Origin: Tetrahymena elliotti 4EA
Taxonomy: Eukaryota > Ciliophora > Oligohymenophorea > Hymenostomatida > Tetrahymenidae
Direction: 5' to 3'
Length of the DNA: 64,000 bases
Assembly: GCA_000231825.2 (NCBI GenBank)
Contig: JH720301.1
Coordinates: 1,350,123 to 1,414,122, forward strand
Positions 37,183 through 50,700 of this stretch are shown here, one piece after another (positions within the stretch are counted from its first letter, which is position 1; the number at the start of each line of letters is the position of its first letter). The position numbers were made by a program, and so were the translations under genes. The notes beneath the pieces were generated by a model. It was not told the origin of the DNA and did not search any database. It worked only from the letters and a program-made list of their open reading frames with translations.

Positions 37183-39264
37183 TCAATTTTATTATTACAT
37201 TTTTGATTTTTATAGCATTTGGTTAAACTTGGATAGGACAGCAGGCAAAGGAGATTCTATACTACCTTGTTTTAAATATTTTTTAGATTGCATTGATATA
37301 CTATCATCAATATGTTCTTTACTTTGAATTTCATCAATTTCAGTCACCGAATTATGCTTGATACTATTCATTTTAGAAAGTAATCTTTTTCTTTGTTGTT
37401 ATTAGTCTTTTTTATAGAAACTTTCACTGCTTTTGAATTTAACATTGGAAATCTAATTCAAATTGATAATTTACATACATTTATTATCGCAATTGTTATT
37501 AGTGTTGTTATCAGTTTTTTCAACCTGGTTAGTTAGTTCAGATTTTATTGGTTAAATATTCAAACCAATTTCATCAATTTATTGAGAATATCCTTACTTA
37601 TGTTTCTTCTCTGCAGATCCTAATCTGTTTCTGAATATTTGTCTTAAGAATGTTGATGGGGATTTCTTTTTTTCTTAGAGGCTAGGTTCATTTAAATCAT
37701 TTCTACAGTTAGGGCAGTTTTTTTATTTTTTAAGCCATTATTTTAAACATTCTGAATGGAAAAAGTGAGAGCAATAGGTAAGACGTACTTCTTCTTCTAA
37801 TTCAAAATCGCAATAGCATATTGAGCATGAGGGTTACTCAGAGTTTGTGTTTTAAATTAATTATGATTAATTAAATAATTGGGGCCAGTGTCTTTGCTTA
37901 GTTACTTCAGTAAATTTAAAATGATAGATAAGATCAAACATCTTTTGAAATTCCTCTTCTTTTTTAAGCTTTTTTTCAAGTTGAGATTACTGATATTGTT
38001 ATTAAGTTTGTTATATTATTGAAGAATTTCTTTTAATGAAAATTATAAGACTAAATAAGATTGATATAAGAATCAAAAGCAAAATTAATAGGATGCCTAC
38101 AATTTAATTATCATTAAAGAAATCAAAGAAATTTAGATAGGAACTTGCCAAATTAATACTATTTTTTATTACAAATTTTATGTGGAATTATATAGAATCA
38201 AAATTATTTGCTAATCCGCTCTCATTTAAACGGAAACCAAAAAGCAGCTTTTATTCATCTTTATTTCCTAATTCATTTATTATTTTATTTTGTTCAGGAT
38301 GGAATTCATCAATATACATTTCAATAGCATCATCTGAATTTAAAAAATCTTCAATTTAATACTTTTTAGATAATTAAGCAAATTTTCTATCAGCTACACC
38401 TAAACCATCAATTCCTTTCTTTTCCAGAGTATAATAAATTTCTAAATATTTTTCTTCATTGTTTTAATTTTTTAGTTTCTCTTTTTATTCTTCAGATAAG
38501 CTTATTTAAATATATAGATATCCATCAAATTAATTTTCATAAATGTGATAAAATTTCCCATTTCTCAAAGATGTTGAATCAAACTCTAAGATTTCAGATA
38601 ATGTTTCTTTACTGCTTCCCGACAACTCATTTTACATCTAAAGAGAAGTTGAAGGTTTAGAGCAATCGTAATCAACATACCCATTAGAGCAAACACAGTG
38701 TCTTTACTACTCATCGCAACTACCTCTATTTAGGCAATTAAAAGGACATACATTCTAAGATAATGATTATAGACTTATTGATAAAAATTTCATTGAATAT
38801 TTAAGAAATTAAGGATTTAAAGTATTTTGATAAATTGTGACATAAAATTAATCACTTTCACTAAAATGTTCATTAAATTAATAATCAATGCGGTAATATT
38901 ATTTCCTCATATAATATGCCCTAGAATCAATATACAAAGCATTAAAAGTGTCAGTTTAGTTGCTATAATATAAGGCTCTATCTTTTTTTAGCCCAAAAAC
39001 TATAGAGTTATGCACGCTGATAGGAGTTTCTATCTCTAACTCAATTATTATTTAGTTATTTTTGATCATATTGCCAGAAAATACATAGGTTTTATTCCAT
39101 GTAGAGGTGATCTCACCTAATTCAATTTGTTTTAGAGGATATATTTATAGAGATTACTTGGACTTAATATCTTAATTATTTTGAGAGAGTGGTTCTTCGC
39201 ATAGTATAATCGATGCAAATAGGCATATTATAATAAATTAATTTAAAATAGAATGATTTTTCAT
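37183..39264 (-). CDS. Membrane RING-H2 E3 ubiquitin ligase with EGF-like ectodomain (693 aa)
   Basis: Intron-free frame of 694 codons. The first ~22 residues (MKNHSILNQFIIICLFASII) form a signal peptide with likely cleavage after LC-E. A long luminal/extracellular part follows. Near 38670-38760 it contains a six-cysteine EGF-like unit: C-P-F-N-C-L-N-R-G-S-C, then H-C-V-C-SNGYVDYD-C. A single transmembrane helix (IVGILLILLLILISILFSLI) is followed by a cytosolic region with a RING-H2 finger at about 37690-37840: CSICYCDF, CSHFFHSEC and NCPNC, giving C-x2-C, C-x-H-x2-H (via FFHSEC) and C-x2-C. The tail is Lys/Ser/Asn-rich. RING-H2 proteins with one membrane span transfer ubiquitin from an E2 on the cytosolic face, often at endosomal or vacuolar membranes, and that location is inferred here. 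Substrate unknown. Confidence 0.85.
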
Positions 39265-40458
39265 TTGAGTAATAAATAAAATAGTGGGTTGATTTATAAT
39301 ACTAGTTAGCTAGTTTTCAAAATTTTTATTTGTTTGATTATTTTTTTTCTTCTTAAATTCTTTTTAATTTTTTAATATATATTAGTTTAAAATTAGTGCT
39401 TATTATGGAGTTATCTGTGTATTCTTTCTTAATTAAAAATGGGTCTAAATGAAATAAACAACTCAAAGCATCATCAAAATTATTATTATTACAATTATTG
39501 TAATAGCAAGTTAATCCCCTTTTCTAAAATTGTGTAAGTTAATCAAGAAACAATGAAAAATCAAAGCCGACTTGCTTATTTTAAAAAATTTATTTTCTTT
39601 CATTTAATTAATAATTAGGTTAAAAATATAATATTTGTCATTAGTTCTCTATCTATTGTGTCATAAATTTTTTTTAAATGAATAAAAAACAATCAATATG
39701 TGTAACGCAAAATAATCCTGTAAGAAAATGTAAGATTTCGAAAGATTAAGCCAGCACTTCATAACAGCTCATACAGTATTATTTTATCTATGATTAATTT
39801 TATTTTTTGATTATGTTTTGCTAACATAAATAAACTAGTACTAACAGAAATATTTTTTTGTTTGGGAAGGGGAATAAATAAATTTCTAATTTGAGAGATT
39901 AATTTCTTAAAATCTTGTTTTTGGAGCATAATTTCTAATATTTCTATTTTTCAAAATTTTTACAATAGAATATTAAATTAAGAATAGCATTAAATCATCT
40001 ATTTATTATAATTTTAAGAATAAAAATGACATAAAAATATTTTTCTATTCTTTTTCTGATATAAATATTTTTCTATTCTTAATTTTCAGGATAAAAATCA
40101 GGCTAAAAATTTAAAATAAATTTCTTATCTATTTTTAAAGTCTCCTGATAAAATAATTCAAATAAAACATCATTTAAAAAATTTTTGTTTGCTAGCTTAT
40201 TAATTTAATTTTTCATTACAAATTTTGGATTCTTCAAACATGCACTGCTATTTAATTAATCTGATGTGTGTAATCACTGTTTAAAATTTACAAAATATTA
40301 ACCAGCCCCTTAAGTGAGCAATCAATTAATTAGTTAATTGTACATACATAAATAGAAATTTAATAAATAAATACTTATTTATTTAGTATTTGATGTTACA
40401 TCTAATTAAATGTTTTATATTACCATATTTGAAATTATATCATATTTCTATCTTTCAA
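39265..40458. other. Intergenic region with a short direct repeat
   Basis: This A/T-rich stretch lies between two minus-strand genes. At about 40031-40081 a unit of roughly 29 bp with the core ATATTTTTCTATTCTT is repeated twice in tandem. No coding frame with suitable composition was found. Confidence 0.45.
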
Positions 40459-43400
40459 TCATTTTTTAGCTTATTGTTCCCCAAAATTGGAGAAGGAATT
40501 ATTTTAATCTTGAGCCTAATTGTTATTACCAAATCCGCCAAAGAAGTTATTATTATTAAAGTCACCTCCTTCTTTTGCAGGGCTAGTTTTGAATGCATCA
40601 AAATTAGAATTACTACCTGCTTTTGGTGGGTTATTGTTTGCACCAAAATTTCCAAAAGCAGAACTAGCATCACCACCAAAGTTGCTAAATGAATCATTAT
40701 TTTTACCTTAGTTAGCTTTGCTTTAAGTACTAAATTATGAAAATGGATCACCAAATTCTTTTTATTATTAACTGGCTGTTTGTGGGCCTGAGTATGTTTA
40801 GAACTAACTAAATGCATTACTATCTGATCTATTTTTGTTCACCTATGGTGTTTAAGTAAAGGTACCAAAAGCACTGAAATCATCAAAATTAGATACAGGT
40901 TTCTAAATCTATTATTAAAAATTAGGGATATTAGTTTTTAATGGTGTGTTTTTTTTAGCATCAGTGAAATCAAATCTAATTTAAAACTAAAAATAAAAAA
41001 ATAGATTTGAGCAAAAATAGGGTAGTATTACTTATATCTTTGATAAATATTGATGAAGTAATTTAAAACATAGTTGAAAAATCTTTTTCACTTACTCTTT
41101 TATTATAATTTTTTACATTATAAAAATGTATGATAGGAAGAGAGTTTCCTTAAATGTAAAAAAAATATGTGTAATGAAGTGCAAAAAATCTAATTAAAAA
41201 AAATTTTTACTTCAACACTCGTATTTTATTTTTATTCTGAGTTCTTTTAAGCAGGAGTTTGTTGTATTTCAACTTGCTTTTATTCATCTTCCTCATGGTT
41301 ATTTTTTACTTCATACTCATCATCTTTGATTATTGTAGGCATTTAGAATACAAAAGGATTTTTTTATGGCTGTGGTTCATTACTTTCTTTAGGAATACCA
41401 GTACCAGTTTCTACCTATTGACCTGGTACATCATCCTAAATGATAGGAGGCATACTAAAAGCAAAAGGATTTGCTGGCTTACTTGCTTATTTATTATCAT
41501 CTTAGTTACTAGAGCTAAATGCATTAGTGTTAAACTAGTTCATATTGTCATCGATAATTGGTGGCATAGAGAAATTAAACTAATTTTTAGGTTTATTGTC
41601 ATCTTTGTTATCTCCTTTCTTTACCTTGAATTTAATTTATTTCTTTTTTTCATATACGATTGGAAGAGGAGTTTTATATTAGTCACGTATCTAATTAACA
41701 GTGAGTTTCTCTTTCCTTAAACGGAATTCCGTGATCTCTCCATTAAATGTATTAGAGCCAATATATATTCCTTTACCTTTGAAGGTTTCATATGTAGATA
41801 CATCTAAATCCTCTTCACTAGAGTAAAGTTCTTTGCAATTTAAGAAAAGAGATAGCTTTGCTTAGTCTTCATATTAAATTGATAAATGAGTCCAAACATT
41901 TTCAGGTAGCTTGATAAAATTATTTCCACTTCCTAAACTTACGTTTTATTTTGAATTATCTTTTTAACTGTTTTCATCTTCCTCTTCCTTAAATGCAACA
42001 AATTTGATAGAATTATTTTTAACAAGAACTTAGAGATCATATTATTTAATACGAACTTCAAAACTAGTTTCATTCTGGTTCATAACTCTAAAAACTGGGC
42101 CATCACCTCCCTTAGCCTTTATCCATAATTCAAGTGTGAATTCTTTTATTTTCTTTTGCTTATTGCACCATTTTTCACTCAAGGTTTTGATACCATTAAA
42201 TGCAGGATCTCCATTAAAAACAATACTGTATTGGTGAGGTACCTTTTTACCCCAAATATCTATTTTAAAAAAACTTTGTTATTTTATTTGGAGTGTTAAA
42301 TTTTATCAAAATTAAATTGAATAAATGTAAAAATAAATTAGCAAAAATATAACCTTCTATCTCTAATGGATCACTCTCTTAAAGCTAATTCCAAATCTTG
42401 TCATATTATCCGTTTTCTGAAATAATTTGCCCCTCTATTTCATAATTACTTAAATCTCCAATTTAGTTTCCTTTTCCTTCATCGAAACGCCAAAGTATTA
42501 AAATATCTTTATTTTCATCTTAATCTTCTTCTTCCTCTCCTCCGGCTTCTCCACCCATTTCATCGTTCATACCCTATTATCCAAATCCACCTCCAGCATG
42601 TACATTTTAGCCTCCTTAATGCATCTTAGATGCTTCTACAAATCTTAAAATAATAAAATGTTAAGTTGTTAATTATTTTTTAACATTTGTTGAAAATATA
42701 ATTTTTTGGATAAAAAATTAAAGATAAGTTAATACGATGAATAAATTCCTAAATAGCTGGTTATATTTTCGAAGCTGAGAGGGTCGACTACTTAAAGATT
42801 TTAATTTGTGTCATCATCATCTTCGTCTAATTTATCAATAAAGACTTGACTGAATAACTATTATCCAAACCCTAATGAAGATTATTAAATATCTTTTCTA
42901 TTAATAACCTTTTTCATGTATTATGCTAAATCTTCATCTAGCTAAGCTATCTCCTATAGAACCTCATTATTTCTTATAGATTTTCCACCACTTTCTATGT
43001 TATTTATTATGCTGTATGAAAAATTATCAGTTGTTTAGAAAGACTCAATACTATCATCAGTTTAATTAATCTGACTCTAGCAATCTTCAGAAACTGCTTA
43101 TTTTAAGATGTATCTTTCATTTCTAATTTCAAACATATATTAAATATTTTAAATGAAATTCTAAAAATCTTACTTGTGAATATTTAATCCAATTTTAGAA
43201 TTTAAATAATTTGATGCAAAAGCATTCATTAAAGGTTGAATATTTGTTGACTTTGAGATGATAAACATTTTACGGAAATCTTAAAGAAGATGACAAACAA
43301 TTAGAGCTCTTTCGAACTCACCAATTAGCAGATAATACTGACTTAAGTATTATAAAGTTTGAGCTTCGCCTACAGCTCTTGGATCTTACTATAATCTCCT

Positions 43401-46400
43401 TAAAATCTCAATTATATCTGTTTCTACTTTTAAATTTTTGCTTGGGAATAACAAATCTAAAATGCCATCTGTTTTTAACATTTATTCAAGAATTTCCACC
43501 TTTTATCCACAAGGAAGCTGCTTATTTTCAGAATTGTAAACATAAAAATAGCAAAGATGATGAAGTTTTTCTTTTTACAAACTCTAAAGTAGCGTTGAAG
43601 AGATAAAACCTGTTTAATAATTTTCAATAATCTAACATATCTCCCTTTCTCTAATTTCTCTCTTTAGATATTTGCAATTGGCAATATAACCTAAATTAAA
43701 AAATATTTAATTAATTGTTTATTTATTTTTATTTACCACAAATTAAGGGCTCAACAGGTGAGAACACTTTTATTTTGTAGTCTACTTGAGTTGATGCTTA
43801 TTTCTTTTTAATGTTTGATTTTGATGCAATTATAATTCTATCTATCATTATTTCAACTAGCCATTATTTATTTTCATAGCTATCTAAGCTTAATATGCAA
43901 TTAGTAGTACCGTCAATACAGGCATACTATACATGTGTACGAGTGATGAAAAATAAAGCAGAACCAAACCATTTAGCAGAACTAATTAAATTAGCTGAAG
44001 TAGAGGGACAAACTTTTAGTGTTTTTATTTTTTATAAATTTCCATTAACAAAGTATATTTTGTTAATGCAAATAATAGCTCCAATTTGGATAGCAGGATT
44101 ATCAGAATTCATATTTTACCAAACTACATCAATAATAGTATCATCTTCATCAGCTTAAAATACTAAGTTGTTATTTAAGGAGTTGTTTTAGTTTTAATAA
44201 CCTAAAGGTAAACCTAATTCAAAATCTAAAAATTTATATCCAGGAAGACGATTTCTTGAGAAACATAATCTGTTATTGTTAGCAAGTAAATAGAGAACAG
44301 TGAATCCTTTTTAAAATGGTGTTGAGAAAATTCTTTCTATTTTCTAACTTAAATCACCTTTAACTGATATTTCATCATCTTTGATTTAATACCCTTATTC
44401 CTAAAGCAATCTACTAATTTAATCTTCTATTTTATCGGTATGGCAATCCACTGCATAACTTTACATGTTTTCATCAAGGTAATATATAGGAGGGTTACTG
44501 TAGTGTGATTCTCCTAAAAATATTGCCTGATAACTCTGTGTTGCAAGATAATTGTTTATTGAATCTTCTTTTTTAGCTTCCTCTTCACTTCTTTCTGTAT
44601 TTACACTAAAAGTAGTTGTGTAGTAGTGATCATCCATTTTATAAAATAGCAAATATTTTTAATTAGCAGAATAATCCATTTTAAGTGGTCTAGTATCTAA
44701 GCCATAGAATTTCACATCCTCTGACATAAGAATTTACTTTAAACTTGCTACAGTTTTGATAGTTGAATGACCTAACTAAAGCATTTTAACATCCATCTGA
44801 TCAATAGTATATGAAGATCTCTAAAACAAAACTTATTTTTAATCTGTTTTAAATAAAATTGATGAATTTTGTAAAAATTTGATGATTTTTCAATTATACC
44901 ATTTGGAAGGAGCTATTCAAAACTATGATTAAATTAAGGAGAAACAATAGGGAAGTCTATTTTATCATAGAGCTTATCATAAATTGTATAAATTTTTATG
45001 GTATGCTTAAATGAATTTTTGTTTTATTAAGAGAACTGAGCTTTTGTTTTGAAAGTATTAAAGGCAAAGAAATTAGCAAACTCATGAATGTAGAGGAATT
45101 TTTCAAATTATAAATTTATTCCATAAAAGTCTTAAAGCTTTTTTAAATAAATTTTATTTTAATTAAACATTTAAAATGAATCTCAATGAGATAGATAATT
45201 TAAATAAATAGTTCAAAAATGCATTATTATTGTTTACTTTTATTTCTTATCTATGATTATAAAGATCTTATATTTTAGTGATTGAAGCACTAGCTTTTTA
45301 TTGAGTGTTTGGAGCTCTAGATGTAGTAAGACTAGGGAGGTTTCCTTAAAAGGAATATTTAAAAAGCTTGAGGGAAATCTATGAAGTATAAACTATAAAA
45401 TTTTAGTTTTTAGATGATGTTAATCCATTGTATTATAGCCATTTGCAGCTTAAAATTGCAGTACTCCCTACATTAACTGAGGCTAGAGTTAAGTGCTTGT
45501 TACCTAATGATCTAGAATCAAAGCAATATACCATTCCATAATTAGTTCCTGCTAATAGCCTTTATCCATCACTTGAAAATTCTAAGCATGTAAAGTAATG
45601 TTTGTTATAAAGTTGATCATTTTATACCTCTATTAACCCTTCATTAGATGAGTTTTAAGGGTCACTTAAACCTCTCAAAGGAGAAAGACTCTCTGAATTC
45701 CAAATTCTAATAATACCATCACTACCTATTTATTTACATAAACAAATGTTATTAAAATTTTTGAATTAAAAATGTTTTTAAAGTCAACTAAATTGCTTTA
45801 AAGTTTAATGAGCTTTTCTATTTTAAATATTTTTATGAGATTAAAAGCTATCTAGTGTTTTTATTTAAAGCTTCATTTTAAATCAATTACATGCTGCTAG
45901 AATTCTCTTATCATTTGGTTGGCATTTCAAATCTAAAACAACTATCTTTTTAGGAAGCTTTATTTTAGTATTCTTTGGAAAAGTAAAAGTATTGTTATCT
46001 TCTACAAGTGGACTACAATAAATATTTCTTTATCCAACAGCAGAAAAGAAGAGAACCCGAGAAGAATCATTAAAAGAAAAGTTATTTATAAAATAGGGGT
46101 TTTTGCCTCTTGTTTCTGTAAAAAGTATTGTCTCTTATGTATTAACATCCCAAATAACAAATCTGCAAGGAGGATAACTGAGCATAAGATATCCATTTTT
46201 CTTATTAAACTATAAAATATATCCTGCTGCCTCAATGTTCCTTCCCTTAGGAACAACAAAAGTATTGACTAATCCATTTGAAAGTAAATCTTCTTCTATC
46301 ACAATTAAATGTTTTGATTACTCACACTCTTTTAAGTAGAAGATATGCATCTTTTCTGAATGCATGCAAAATGTTATTGCATTTTCGCTTTTTAAATGTA

Positions 46401-46410
46401 TATTATTCAT
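40459..46410 (-). CDS. WD40 / alpha-solenoid / LamG-like protein with NPF/DPF-type tail
   Basis: Multi-exon gene, ATG 46410-46408, TGA 40461-40459. The N-terminal half is beta-propeller-like: a WD-type strand FVIWDVNTQE, then across an intron CSDGIIRIWNSESL and CLEFSSDGQRLLAGT. A second block (SAKWFGSALFFITRTHVQYA) resembles the WD-associated region of coatomer alpha/beta-prime subunits, and a helical stretch (YLSQYYLLIGEFERALIVCH) looks like TPR/solenoid. After an acidic linker a jelly-roll LamG-like (concanavalin-type) domain runs from ILILWRFDEGKGNQIGDLS to IYIGSNTFNGEITEFRLRKE. The C-terminus has three copies of an N-x-F-x-F-x-M-P-x-I-I-x-D-D motif and then a low-complexity tail with DPF and FDDFSAFG-type motifs, ending SNFGEQQAKK. 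Such motifs bind EH domains and adaptor ears, so an endocytic or coat-like role is inferred. Propeller-propeller-solenoid order also fits coatomer or TSET TTRAY subunits, but that identity is unproven. Confidence 0.6.
41305..41592 (-). repeat. Three-copy FxMPxIIxDD motif repeat
   Basis: Within the WD40/LamG-like protein, three spaced copies occur: NQFNFSMPPIIDDN, NPFAFSMPPIIQDD and NPFVFQMPTIIKDD. They are separated by acidic, Gln/Asn-rich linkers of different length and are not identical at DNA level, so conservation of the core against drifting linkers points to a functional peptide motif. Two of the three begin NPF, the EH-domain ligand. Confidence 0.65.
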
Positions 46411-47736
46411 CTTATTGTGTTTTGAGTATTTTAATCCAACAAAGTATTGAAAGCTAATTCTCTTGAAAATATTAAAGTTAGTTTAGTCCCTATTGTGTTT
46501 ATTCTAATATATCTTATATTTTTTAATGATATTTTAACAAGATCTCTTAGTAAATTAGAGTTAATATTAATCTTTACTGATAATAATTTAATATATATTT
46601 TTAAATAAAAAAAACTTTGAAATTTGATGGCTTTCATAAATAATCAGATATTTTTAATCTAGAAATACCAAGATACTTTTTCCCAATATTTTTGTAAATC
46701 AGCTCTTTAAATCAAATAAATATCTCAATAAAATGTTTTTTTTTTCAAGTTAAAAAATTTTTTTAGTAAAAAGATAGTAATGTCGAATACCCTCCTGTGT
46801 GATTTGAATATTTAGTTTCAAATCTTATAGAAAGATACTCTTTCTTTTTCAGCAAATGTTACATTACAAACTAATTGAAGTAGGCTGAATCGCTTGATTT
46901 GCTTTATGTTTATTTTTATTTCAAAGCTAAAAAATATGTATTAGTTAGCTTAATAAAAATATCTTAACCATTATTTAAAGCATATCCTTCCTAGATATTT
47001 TATTTTATGGGTTTTTCACTTTATAATAATTTATCTTTTTTTATTGTAGTTAAATAAAAACTTAAAAGGTTTAGAAATAAAATTCTGTTTCATTTATTCT
47101 CTTTAAAATAATTTATTACTTTTTTTCAGATTTTTAATTTTTATTAATTTATTGTATTTTTTTCCTTAAAAAATAAAAAATCATAATAAAGTTTGACTTA
47201 CATTTTATTTATTTTTCTTTTAATTTAAATTCCTATTAGTGACTTAAAATAAGAAAAATAAAATAATTAAAAGAAATTTAATTTTAAATCGAATCCATCT
47301 TGATAATAAATTTTAGTTTATTTTTAAAATTCCTGAATAGACTTGCTAACACAAAAAAAGACAGAAAAATTTATTATCAAAGTAAAGAAAGATCTAATTT
47401 TATTTTTATGATATTATTTTAAATTTGAAAATTTAAGATATCTATTTTAAAAATATTATTTATCATAACGTATTTATGACTAAAGAACAAATACTTAAGA
47501 TGTGTTTTTGTAAAAAATTAGTTCTATCTTAGATTTTGAGTTAAAATATTCACTATTATATTAGATATTACTAGGAATTGTAATCGTTTTTAGAATTAAA
47601 ACCTTCTAAAAAGATACCTATTGTTATATTTAAAAAGCCTTTTTGAATCTATTTATTTATATAAAAAAACTCAAAAAATTAATAAAATTTAGGAATACTC
47701 ATAATTTATAAAACAAGGATTTCATATTTTTATAAA
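46411..47736. other. Divergent intergenic region
   Basis: The WD40/LamG-like gene starts leftward and the giant coiled-coil gene starts rightward, so this 1.3 kb holds both promoters. It is mostly A/T runs. I see no coding frame or conserved motif. Confidence 0.5.
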
Positions 47737-50700
47737 ATGTCAGTTTAAAACCCATTTTTTAATAACGATTCAAGTGATGAAGCTGATAACAACAGTGCTG
47801 ATAATAATGAAAATGAAGGTAGGTAGTCTGTTGCAAATCCTTTTATGAAATAAAATAAGCCAAAAAAGGATAATAAAGATAGTGGTGAAGAAGATGGAGA
47901 TGAAAATCTATGCAGTGAAGATAGTGAAGAGCATGATAATAATAGTGAAAAAGGGGAGCAATAAGGATAAAAATCTGTAAATTTTTAAATATTTAGTGAT
48001 AAGAAAGACAAAGATTCTGACTCAGAATCTGAAGATGGGGAATAAAATAACAAGCAAGGTACTTTAATACATTATTAATTTTAATAAAAGTTTAAATTTT
48101 TAAAATATTTATCAGAAAGATAGTCTGTAATGGCCAAAAAATCAAAAGAAGGAGATGAATAAAATTCAGATAAAGAAAGTGGAGTAAATTAATAAATGAA
48201 ATTTTATAAAAATCATTACTATTTTGGAAATTACTTTGCTCAATTTTAGATTTGAAAGAATAAAAATTATGTAAATCAAGAATAATTTAAAAATATATTT
48301 TTTTAAAGGATGTAGATAACATGCTTGGTTCTTCTGATGAAAGTGCAGATGAGAAAAAGAAATAGTAAACTTAAAATTAAAAGAAAAAGAAAAACAAGGG
48401 TAAAAAGAACAAAAAAGAAAAGACTCATCTTAAAGTAGAAAATGAAAGAACATCATAAGGCTTAAAAATAAGTGCAATGATCAGAAAAGGTGTTGATTAA
48501 GAAGTAGATTTAAGTAAGCCAATATTCGAAGATTCTGATGAAGTAATTTGATTTTTTTTTATTGATATGATATTAATAATTCTTAAATTACATAGGAATA
48601 GCAATAGTAAAAATAGGAAAAGAATAAGAGTTAAACAGCAAGTAATACATAAATAGATGATAAGGTAGCATAGTTAACAGTAGAGTTATAGAAATTAACA
48701 GAGGATAATAAGTTAAAGTTAAAAGAAATAGAAACTCTTAAATACAAAGTTGAAGATTTGAAAGAAGAAGCAGAGCATTAAAAGGAAGAAAACTAAGACC
48801 TTACTTCAAAGCTTGTAAATAAATTTAATATTTTATTAAGCAAAAATGTCCTTGCTATAAATAGTAAGATCTTATTAAAGAATTGGAGAGCAAGAAAAGC
48901 GAATATACTTAAAATTTAGAATAAAAAGAGAAAGAAATTTAGTTACATCAAAAGTAAGCAGAGGAAACCACTTCCTAGCTCTAGCTTTAGATTTCTTCTT
49001 TGAAAGTATTGATATATATATTTATAAGCTGTAGAAAATAATTCATTTTTATCCTTTTATAGCAAAGTGCTAATTAAGAGAACTTGGATCTTAATGAACA
49101 ATTTGAGGAGAAGTTAAATAATATTAGGGAATAAGAGTAATAGAAGTATAAATTGGCAGAAGAAAATCATTTGATATAAATAGAGTAAATTACTACTAAG
49201 CATAAAAAAGAAATTTCAGAAATTGAAAGCAGCATTAAAAGTAAGCTATTATTAATTTTTTAATTTTTCTAAAACTAAATGCTAAAAAAAGGGCTTACCT
49301 TAGACTCAAATAAGAGATATGCGTAAATAGAAGAGGTTCATTTACTTAGTATTGAAAGCCTTAAATAGCAACATATTAAAGCCATTGAAGCTATGAAAGC
49401 TGAATAATAAGAAAGTGAAAAGACAATAAGATAAAAATATGAAAAGCACTTAGATAAGCTTTAAGACGAAATTAAGGCTTTACAAGTAAAAATATATTCA
49501 ATTGATTTTTTATTTAATAACTTATTTTATTTTTTTAGGATGACCATTAAAAGGTTAGCTCTGAATAAGAAAACAAAATATCTTCACTTGAAGGATAGGT
49601 TAAGGATTTAGAAAAGACCAAAAACAAACTTAATGAAGAGATTAAATAGTTAAAAGCAAAGTTAAATGAAAAAAATGAAAAATTTGACATAATGAACTCC
49701 AGTATAATTTCTACTGAGTCTTTGAGTGTTAGAGATAGTGATCTTAAGACCACAGAATATATCAAAAAAATTAAAATACTTGAAGAATAGATTAAAGATT
49801 ATGCTGAAACTATCAAAGATAAAAATGAAATTATTCAAGCTAAGAGTAATCTCATAGAGGAGAAAAACTAGGTTATTTAAATGAATGATATACTCATAGC
49901 AGAGCATGAAGAGTTAATGAAGGGTAACACAGATAAAATAGAAGAGCTAGATGAATAAATTCTTGAAAAAGATAAAAAAATTTTGCAATTAGAAATGGAT
50001 CTTGATAACATCAAAAAGGGATTTGAAAAGGTATTGTAGTAAAATACAGAAATGTACACAAATTAAAAATCTGACACTCTTAGTTAACTAGAAAATCTTA
50101 CAAATAAGATTGAAGAATAATCGAATGAGCTAGATGAGAAATTAGATGAAATAGCTGATTTAAATAATACAATTCTTGATAAGGATAAGATTATCAGAAG
50201 TTATAAGGAGAAAATAGATTAATATGAAGCTGATTTTAAGTCAAACAAACAATAAATTACTACTAAAACTTTAGAAATTGAGAAATTAACTGAGCAGATA
50301 GGTTTCCTTGAATTAGAAAATGAGAGATTCTAGTAAGTTCTTGCTCATACTCAAGTAGAGAGAATGAGCATTAAACACGAATTTGATAAAGATATGGAAT
50401 AGTTGCAGTAGTAATTGAAATCAGCTATGGGAGAATACATCAAAAAATTAGAATCGAAAGACTTTGAAATTTAAGGTCAAGCAGAATAAATTAATAACTT
50501 AGTTATTTAGATGAATACTCACTAAGAAGAGATCAATAAAAAGAATGAAATTATTTAAGATCTCAATAATGACATCAGTAGGCTCACTAACGTCTAGAAA
50601 TCTTAGCTGGTAATTTTCTTTCTCATTAAATATTTTTATAATCAATCAAACTAAATACCATCTTTTTGATCTAGATTTTATTTTGCACTTTTTTTGTTTC

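Noticed and set aside
40455..40817. Standard-code 120-residue frame on the minus strand
   Set aside because: It is out of frame with the C-terminal exon of the WD40/LamG-like gene, whose own frame gives the coherent FG/DPF-rich tail ending at TGA 40461-40459. The other is a shadow of low-complexity coding sequence.
41259..41720. Plus-strand 153-residue hydrophobic frame
   Set aside because: It is antisense to the LamG and FxMPxIIxDD exons. Hydrophobicity is the expected product of reading the complement of acidic, Asn/Lys-rich codons.
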